Positions 8,322 to 12,849 of a stretch of 12,849 nucleotides of DNA are shown piece by piece. The position numbers and the translations under genes are program-made. The notes beneath the pieces are model-generated. The model made no database searches and was not told the origin of the DNA. It worked only from the letters and a program-made list of their open reading frames with translations. This DNA comes from Strigomonas culicis (taxonomy: Eukaryota > Euglenozoa > Kinetoplastea > Trypanosomatida > Trypanosomatidae): the NCBI GenBank assembly GCA_000482145.1, contig AUXH01000550.1, positions 1 through 12,849 on the forward strand, in the 5' to 3' direction. Within the stretch, counting starts at the first letter, position 1; each line of letters opens with the position of its first letter.

Positions 8322-9876
8322 TCGCTAACGCATGTTCGAGACAGTTGCTGGGTGATATACAGCGTCGACAATGCGACATGCCTGAACTGCAAAGGCGCAT
8401 TCATACAAGCTGCCACAGATGCGAGCCGCAATCCTTTCCTGTCAAGCTCGGGCAATGGTGTGATTCGCTTTGCCAACCTAACCATGACGGGCCAGTATCC
8501 CGTCATCGACTCCAATGGGAGGAGCATCTTCAGTATTCAGTCACCGAGCACTTTCTCCATTTAAGGCATTCAGACAGAATCCGTCCTTCGCAAGTTCACC
8601 GGTGGTCCGCCCTTGAACGCGGTGACCGGTGTTTTCTCGTTCGCACACATCAATGCCTCCGCCTTCTCCCACGACGGTGTTCGGCCAAATAACCTCACCG
8701 GTGCTGTCCGCTACGGCGGCAACCTCACGTTTGGCGGCAAGAAGATGACGAGCATTGCGGAATGCGCGGCGCATAACCTGACGGTGAACTACTTTGTGAG
8801 CCCGTAAAGCACCCTGCTGGAGCGGAACGATACAACCGCGAACCTCACCACGGAGGTGGTGGGGAGCGCCTCCGCGATTTTCTGTTCGCGCGATCAGTCG
8901 TCGACGGCTACGCTGGAGACGATGACAGGTGGGTGGCAGCGGGCAAAGTGCGTGTGCCCCTTCGGCTACTACGCGCCCTACTGCACGCCCGTGTTCGACC
9001 CGATTGAGCACTACGTGTACTACACGGAACGAGGATGTGGTGACGTGCACGGTGGCGAACTGCAGCCAATGCATCACGGGGCGGCCGGACCAGTGCTCCA
9101 CGTGCAACGCGACGTTCAAGCTGAACGAGACGTTGTGCGTGCCCAAGGTGCGCAAGGCGGCCCACTGTCCCCAGTGCGTCGATGACTCGGAGGGGAAATG
9201 TGAGGTGTGCGCGAGCAACTACAAGCGCGACAGTGACAACACGACGTGCGTGGCCATGCCGTGCAACACGGCGAACTGCAACACGTGTGTGACGAAGCAA
9301 GACACGGTGTGCGATACCTGCGAGGCGAACTACAAATTGGACACGGACGGCGCCACATGCACAGAGAAAGTGTGTCAAGTGGAGATTTGCACCATGTGTG
9401 TGTTCAACCGGGAGGATCAGTGCGATACTTGCGCCACTGGATACACGGTGAGTAATTCCGATTGTGCTGCTGTCCCGTCCAGCAATGGCCTTTCCAAGAA
9501 CGCTCTTATCGGTATCATTGCCGGAGTTGTCCTTGCTTTGCTGGCTGTAGTGTTGCTCTTGCTCTTCGTGTTGTGCGGCCGTCGAAAGAAGACCGAAAAG
9601 CACGCGGTTGAGATTGTACCACCCGAAGTGTCCGACAAGGCTCACAAGGCCACCAAGGAGAATGCGCCAATGTGTGAGACAGATGAACAGATCGCAAATG
9701 CGTCATGTGTGCCTCAATGGTTTCAGCGGTCACAGTCACGGTCCTCGCGACGCCGCAGCACGCGATCCCCACGTGGCACCTCACGTTCAGCCTTCACATT
9801 CGAGGATGTCGATCTGGAAGCGATGTGCGATGAAGGTAGTGCAATTCATGAGGAAACGGCACAATCTTCGTCGTGA
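8322..9876 (+). pseudogene. Broken paralogue of the surface protein, with Cys-rich cassette
   Basis: From about 8322 the translation aligns with the 680-residue protein from about residue 209 onward (SVDNATCLNC against TIDVATCTKC; GWQRAKCVCPFGYYAPYCTP against the CNC...GPYC cluster; VFDPIEHYVYY against VWDPISYYVNY). Two in-frame TAA codons (8562-8564, 8805-8807) and a frameshift at about 9024-9028 interrupt it. The signal peptide and first ~200 residues are missing or unrecognisable. After the frameshift come four Cys-rich repeats (about 9046-9465, pattern C-x4-C-x2-C-x6/8-C-x2-C), as in surface antigen-like proteins of Leishmania. They are followed by a transmembrane helix (about 9505-9573), a basic CGRRKK, an Arg/Ser-rich tail and a VDLEA motif near the TGA at 9874-9876. 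Three lesions plus the missing 5' end argue for a pseudogene rather than sequencing error. It could still donate sequence to intact paralogues by gene conversion. Confidence 0.85.
9046..9465 (+). repeat. Four Cys-rich repeats inside the pseudogene
   Basis: Four repeats of about 34 residues follow C-x4-C-x2-C-x6/8-C-x2-C with an aromatic residue and a final Cys, for example CNTANCNTCVTKQDTVCDTC and the following NYKLDTDGATC. This is the cysteine pattern of several protist surface proteins (furin- or EGF-like in search tools). The intact gene at 4325 lacks the cassette altogether between its stalk motif and membrane helix. Confidence 0.8.
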
Positions 9877-11034
9877 TTTAGATACATGAGAATGGAATGT
9901 AGATCACCTGAACAAAAAGTGTCATCTCTTTTTTTTTTCTATTGAAAGCGCCAATATATATTTTTGTTTTTTTCAGCACCCTTTTTTCAATCTTGACGTT
10001 CTTTATTTTATTTTTTAAAGATAATCATACCTTATGTATACAATCCCCGTGATGCTATTTTTTTCTCTCTCTTCATTTTTTTAGACTGTACTCTCAGAGA
10101 GTTTTGAAGTGGTTCATGTATTGCATCATCGATGCCTTTAGAATTCTCTTTTCAAAATCCCCCTTTTTCCTTTCCCCCGTAAACTTCTATTTTGATACTT
10201 GTTTCATTAACTTTGAAAACTTAAGTTATAACTCTTTTATATGTTTGATTTCTGTTTTTTCTTCATCTGGTTACGCAGTTCTCTCAAACTGTTTCAAAAT
10301 GTATTGGTTTCTCGTATAATCCTTGTCTTCACAATACTACTTCAGAATTCCAGTGTTTGTTTTTCTTTTTTTAAATTTCATTTATATTTTGAGTTGATTT
10401 TAGACAGCTTTTGATGTAGTATATTTAGTGAGTATTTTTGTATAACGCTATTCATATGAGCATAAAAGTACGTATGTGTTTTACTGATTTCTACCACACA
10501 GAGGTAGATGTACGTGCACGCAACTGCAGCTTTTATTGTCGTTTCTTTCATGAAGATGTGTAAAAAAAAAACAAAAGTGTCTGGTGATCGTACGTACATT
10601 GACATCAGCCCTTTTTTGTTTGCTGCTTATCATACGAGAATATCAATACCAGGAACAAAAACTGTTCTTCTTCTTTTCTTGAATTGATTGAGTGTTTTTT
10701 TTCCTTTCCGTTCTTTTTTTCATTTGGTCCTTTCACTTTTAATTTTGAACATCATTCCACTAACTGAAATAGTTATGTGAAACAAAAGGCGGAATGTGCA
10801 CTACTGACATTTTGTGTAGCTGTGCTCGTTCTGGTTTCTCAGTTCTTTTGTTACTCTCATTTTCAGTTTTCTAATCAGCAGGCTTGTCTATTTTTTCTCT
10901 CCCTCTCTCTTCTCTTTCTCCAGGTTTATTATTTCCGTGACGTATAGCCCATTCAGTCGGTGCATTATAGTGAGAAGGTGCTCTTCCCCCCCCCTTTAAT
11001 CACCCGCACTAAAATAGAATACACGAGGGATGGC
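9877..11034. other. AT-rich spacer upstream of the LRR pseudogene
   Basis: About 1.15 kb of T-rich, low-complexity sequence with no supportable gene on either strand. The open frames seen are short and Phe/Ser/Lys-rich, as random AT-rich DNA gives. The left side is probably the former 3' UTR of the pseudogene, and the right side ends in the splice acceptor of the LRR gene. Confidence 0.6.
10888..10923 (+). promoter_or_regulatory. Strong polypyrimidine tract and trans-splice acceptor
   Basis: An almost pure C/T run ends in CAG at 10921-10923. It would give a 5' UTR of about 111 nt before the ATG at 11035. This signal is intact although the gene it serves is broken, which suggests the gene decayed recently or that the transcript is still made. 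Confidence 0.65.
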
Positions 11035-12111
11035 ATGGAGGAACGAAACGTGTGGACCTCTGTGAGCAGTTACGCGATGGAACTTGTGACGACGTATCTC
11101 CCTCGCGTCTCGTCTGCGGTGTGTGCGTCGGACCCGAACGTACGCGCTCTGGCGGAACGTAACGGGCCAGTTCACAAGCAGAAAGTGGTGGTGTCTAACA
11201 GCGAGGGTCTTTACAGCGATGAGGAGATCAAAGCCACTACAGAAAAATGTGCGCACGTGGTGCAGTTTGAGGATGATGAAGCTTATACAGACCATGCGCT
11301 GTGTATGGTGGATGTCAGTGATGTGAGAGCCGTGGAGCTTGCGGCGTGATGGCTTCAGCTGGTCGGCGTGCGCTCCCTGAGGCTGAGAAACGTACACAAG
11401 CTGACCAACGCTGGCTTCGTACACGTGATGGCCACCTTGCTGACGCCGGTACCACTGGCACGGAAAGGAAAAGACCTGACGTTTGTGCTCGAAGAACTGG
11501 CATTGGAAGGGAGTGACAATCATTATGCATCCATTGAACGCTTAAAGCTGCTGCAAGAGTGTCACGGGTTACAAAGATTGCACCTAGAGCGGTGTACCTT
11601 ACAGTCACTGGATGGGCTCCAGTCGCTCAAACACCTCCGAAAGGTGTATGTCGACAAGACAGCCTCAAGCACGCTCGTGCCGCTGTGTAGCTGTGTATTG
11701 CTGGAGAAGCTGTTTATTGGCATGTGCGAGAATGTGTGCTCATTCGAAGGCATTGAGACGCTGTCCGCATTACGTGAATTGAGTGTCCGTGGTTCAGAAA
11801 TAATGGACCTGTGGCTTTTGGATCAATGCCAACATCTCAAAAAGCTAGATCTGTGCAATTGCAGTAGCCTGCAATCACTAGAGGGTCTGGAAAGATTGAC
11901 CGCACTCACACATCTTGATCTTTCCAGTGCAAAGGTGAAGTCAATCAGCTTGCTGAAACAGTGTAAGCGAATGGAGACATTGATACTCGATGGATGCAAT
12001 CGATAGACGCATTACAGGACATGACGTCCCTCGCTGAGCTTGATCTTTCCAAGACAAAGGTGAAACAACTCAGATTCCTCAAGAAGTGTACACGAATGGC
12101 GAAGCTATTGC
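11035..12111 (+). pseudogene. Leucine-rich-repeat protein gene, broken and interrupted by a retrotransposon
   Basis: The frame from ATG 11035 runs through a non-repeat N-terminal region and meets an in-frame TGA at 11347-11349. The same frame continues at once with LRR-like sequence (VRSLRLRNVHKLTNAGF) to a TAG at 12004-12006. The repeat pattern then resumes in the next frame (SIDALQDMTSLAELDLSKT) until the retrotransposon starts. From about 11569 there are eight LRRs of 22-23 residues that alternate between two types: L..L.L..C..L.SL.GL..L and L..L.L....V....LL.QC. The LDLSxxxV signature and conserved Cys resemble the LRR proteins of trypanosomes (LRRP1 and the LRR part of ESAG8). The function was presumably protein binding. 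No signal peptide is seen. CGA to TGA is the simplest origin of the stop; a frame error in the assembly could explain the shift but not both lesions. Confidence 0.82.
12081..12111 (+). other. Insertion-site motif and predicted 12-bp target duplication
   Basis: Upstream of ingi/L1Tc elements I recall a conserved pattern A..A.G followed by TATGA and about 12 variable bases. Here A12081, A12084 and G12086 fit, AATGG at 12095-12099 stands where TATGA would be (three of five match), and 12 bases (12100-12111, CGAAGCTATTGC) separate it from the element. Those 12 bases are the predicted target-site duplication. The second copy would lie beyond the window. Confidence 0.5.
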
Positions 12112-12183
12112 CCGTAGCGAAGCCGGCCACCTTATCGTGGTGCTACGGTTCAGTACCCCGTATGGGGGAAGCTAAGCGCCTGC
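12112..12183 (+). ncRNA. Candidate HDV-like self-cleaving ribozyme at the element's 5' end
   Basis: By eye the element's first 72 nt fold as the nested pseudoknot of hepatitis-delta-like ribozymes. P1 is CCGTAGC (12112-12118) with GCTACGG (12142-12148). P2 is GCCGGC (12122-12127) with GCCTGC (12178-12183), with one C-U mismatch. P3 is CAC (12128-12130) with GTG (12137-12139). P4 is CCCC (12156-12159) with GGGG (12164-12167). The J4/2 strand contains CTAA (12172-12175), so C12172 would be the catalytic cytosine. L1Tc is known to carry such a ribozyme, which cuts right at the element's 5' end. Cleavage here would fall between 12111 and 12112. Activity is inferred. Confidence 0.72.
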
Positions 12184-12188
12184 AACCC
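12112..12188 (+). promoter_or_regulatory. Pr77-like internal promoter hallmark
   Basis: The first 77 nt of L1Tc-type elements form a conserved block (Pr77) reported to work as an internal promoter as well as a ribozyme. The matching blocks here are AGCCGGCCACC at 12121-12131, CGTGGTGC at 12136-12143 and GGAAGCTAAGC at 12167-12177. Promoter activity in this copy is inferred from family knowledge. Confidence 0.65.
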
Positions 12189-12207
12189 CGAGTGCGGTGC
12201 GGTTGCA
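12181..12207 (+). repeat. 7-bp inverted repeat in the element's leader
   Basis: TGCAACC (12181-12187) pairs perfectly with GGTTGCA (12201-12207). Its first three bases overlap the proposed 3' strand of ribozyme P2, so the two pairings compete. Confidence 0.45.
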
Positions 12208-12265
12208 GAGTGGAGCTACCGGCAAACAGGAGGATGGTTTAGACGCGGCTAGGGAGCCCGGGCCA

Positions 12266-12849
12266 ATGACTAAGCGTGACCAACCATCTCGTTACACGTG
12301 GTTACGTGTGACACCATCCCGCGCATATGACATAACCATAATAATTGCCCGTATGCTTCTCCTCATGTGCGGTGATGTAGAACGTAATCCGGGCCCTACC
12401 TTGATAGGCGCTCAGTGGAATGTGGGCGGACTGACGCTTGCAAAGCGGATCCCGCTGGAGAGGCAGCTGAAGAAGGACAATCTTGAGTGGTGTGTGCTTT
12501 TTGAAACTCACTTTCTACCGGAGGAGTGCGCTAGTTTTTCTTTGAACGGATATCTTCATTACGGTATTGCCCGCGATGGAACCAACGGCGGTGGCGTCTC
12601 GATACTGGTTCGCGACGACATCAGCTGGATACCCGGCCCCTCAAAGCTCTCCCCGGCCATGGAAATGGTCACCCTCACACTTGTTCTTCCGGACAACTCG
12701 CAAACACGGGTAGTGGCGCTCTACTTTCCCAGTGGTAACGTGCATGATGAAAGCCTTAAGATAATAACAGAGACAGTCAATACACAGACAGACGATGAAG
12801 ATGTTTCCAAAATAATAACGCAACACGAACAACAGAGCGCAAACGTAAG
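12266..12849 (+). CDS. Retrotransposon ORF: N-terminal 2A peptide plus AP-endonuclease-like domain (partial, runs off the window)
   Basis: The frame from ATG 12266 stays open for 194 full codons to the window edge. Residues 1-43 form a basic leader and a canonical 2A sequence ending MCGDVERNPG, with ribosome skipping expected before Pro44 (codon 12395-12397). In L1Tc/ingi the 2A sits at this position and releases the downstream polyprotein. From residue 49 the endonuclease/exonuclease/phosphatase fold begins: AQWNVGGL (N52), FETHF (E80, metal-binding Glu), NGGGVSILVRDD (107-118) and VALYFPS (Y153, catalytic Tyr position). This domain nicks target DNA to prime reverse transcription. ATG 12266 was preferred to the in-frame ATGs at 12353 and 12365 because it includes the leader seen in relatives; the short later starts would leave only a stub of the 2A. 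The rest of the protein, including reverse transcriptase, is outside the window. Confidence 0.88.
   Translation, partial: MTKRDQPSRYTWLRVTPSRAYDITIIIARMLLLMCGDVERNPGPTLIGAQWNVGGLTLAKRIPLERQLKKDNLEWCVLFETHFLPEECASFSLNGYLHYGIARDGTNGGGVSILVRDDISWIPGPSKLSPAMEMVTLTLVLPDNSQTRVVALYFPSGNVHDESLKIITETVNTQTDDEDVSKIITQHEQQSANV
12392..12397 (+). other. 2A ribosome-skipping site
   Basis: GGC CCT encodes the Gly43-Pro44 junction of GDVERNPG/P, matching the D-[VI]-E-x-N-P-G-P consensus at every fixed position. No peptide bond should form here. Confidence 0.88.

Larger units (their letters stand above)
12112..12849 (+). mobile_element. ingi/L1Tc-clade non-LTR retrotransposon, 5' part
   Basis: The element begins with the conserved 5' hallmark of trypanosomatid retroposons (AGCCGGCCACC...CGTGGTGC...GGAAGCTAAGC). 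It continues into an ORF with a 2A peptide and an AP-endonuclease-like domain, the order known for L1Tc and ingi. Reverse transcriptase, RNase H and 3' A-rich tail would lie to the right. The 5' end looks complete, and the visible ORF has no stop, so this copy could be full length. It lies in the LRR pseudogene in the same orientation. I place the boundary at 12112 rather than 12111 from the ribozyme pairing and the spacing to the insertion motif. Confidence 0.9.

Noticed and set aside
8352..8807. TAA read as sense in this organism (stop codon reassignment) to rescue the surface-family pseudogene
   Set aside because: The intact 680-residue gene and the 244-residue gene use TAA as their stop and contain no in-frame stops, and the pseudogene also has a frameshift and lacks its 5' end. 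Decay explains all of it.
8541..9645. Two long open frames on the minus strand (225 and 245 codons) opposite the surface-family pseudogene
   Set aside because: They lie antisense to sequence with clear protein homology on the + strand, are rich in Arg, His, Ala and Val as GC-rich shadows are, and have no domain or splice signal of their own.
8929..9876. The 315-codon frame over the Cys-rich region as an independent intact gene
   Set aside because: It opens at GTG rather than ATG, and its first ~30 codons are the wrong-frame reading of conserved surface-protein sequence. It is the right half of the pseudogene after the frameshift.
11347..11349. TGA in the LRR gene as a selenocysteine codon
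   Set aside because: LRR proteins of this type are not selenoproteins, no SECIS-like structure was seen, and the gene has further lesions.
10996..11523. A 175-codon minus-strand frame opposite the LRR gene
   Set aside because: It is the antisense shadow of the LRR coding region, with no recognisable domain.
1..12849. tRNA, rRNA, CRISPR arrays and bacterial-type operon signals
   Set aside because: No T-loop GGTTCGA-type motifs, rRNA segments or regularly spaced direct repeats with spacers were seen, and the genome organisation is eukaryotic (kinetoplastid).

Overview
The window looks like nuclear DNA of a trypanosomatid (kinetoplastid) protist. Everything recognisable is on the + strand and intron-free. 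The coding-like stretches are fairly GC-rich and are separated by long T-rich and (GT)n/(TA)n/(CA)n spacers. Polypyrimidine tracts ending in AG sit just upstream of plausible start codons, as expected for spliced-leader trans-splicing of polycistronic transcripts. The right end carries the 5' part of an ingi/L1Tc-clade non-LTR retrotransposon, a group best known from trypanosomes. I cannot name the genus or species from the sequence.

Layout: (1) 1-1597 is a spacer with a GT microsatellite and no convincing gene. (2) 1598-2332 encodes a 244-residue protein of unknown function with an acid-free N-terminus and a short coiled coil. (3) 2333-4324 is a long spacer with microsatellites, two small hairpins and the splice region of the next gene. 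(4) 4325-6367 is an intact 680-residue type I surface protein: signal peptide, beta-helix-like ectodomain, Cys motif, one transmembrane segment, and a basic cytoplasmic tail carrying a 20-residue tandem repeat. (5) 6368-8321 is a T-rich spacer with a notable 37-nt hairpin in the presumed 3' UTR. (6) 8322-9876 is a broken paralogue of gene 4. It lacks its N-terminus, has two in-frame TAA codons and one frameshift, and has a four-repeat Cys-rich cassette that the intact gene does not have. (7) 9877-11034 is an AT-rich spacer ending in a strong splice acceptor. (8) 11035-12111 is a leucine-rich-repeat gene broken by a TGA and a frameshift, then interrupted by (9) the retrotransposon, 12112 to the window end.

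The most informative region is the right end. The element starts with a Pr77-type 5' hallmark that I can fold by eye as an HDV-like nested-pseudoknot ribozyme (P1, P2, P3, P4 and a C-TAA junction). An ORF from 12266 then stays open to the end of the window. It encodes an N-terminal 2A peptide (GDVERNPGP) followed by the start of an AP-endonuclease-like domain. The DNA just upstream fits the insertion-site pattern I recall for ingi/L1Tc elements and predicts a 12-bp target duplication. The two surface-family members and the LRR pseudogene fit a repeat-rich, recombining, subtelomere-like region where multigene families decay and retroposons land, but that setting is an inference.
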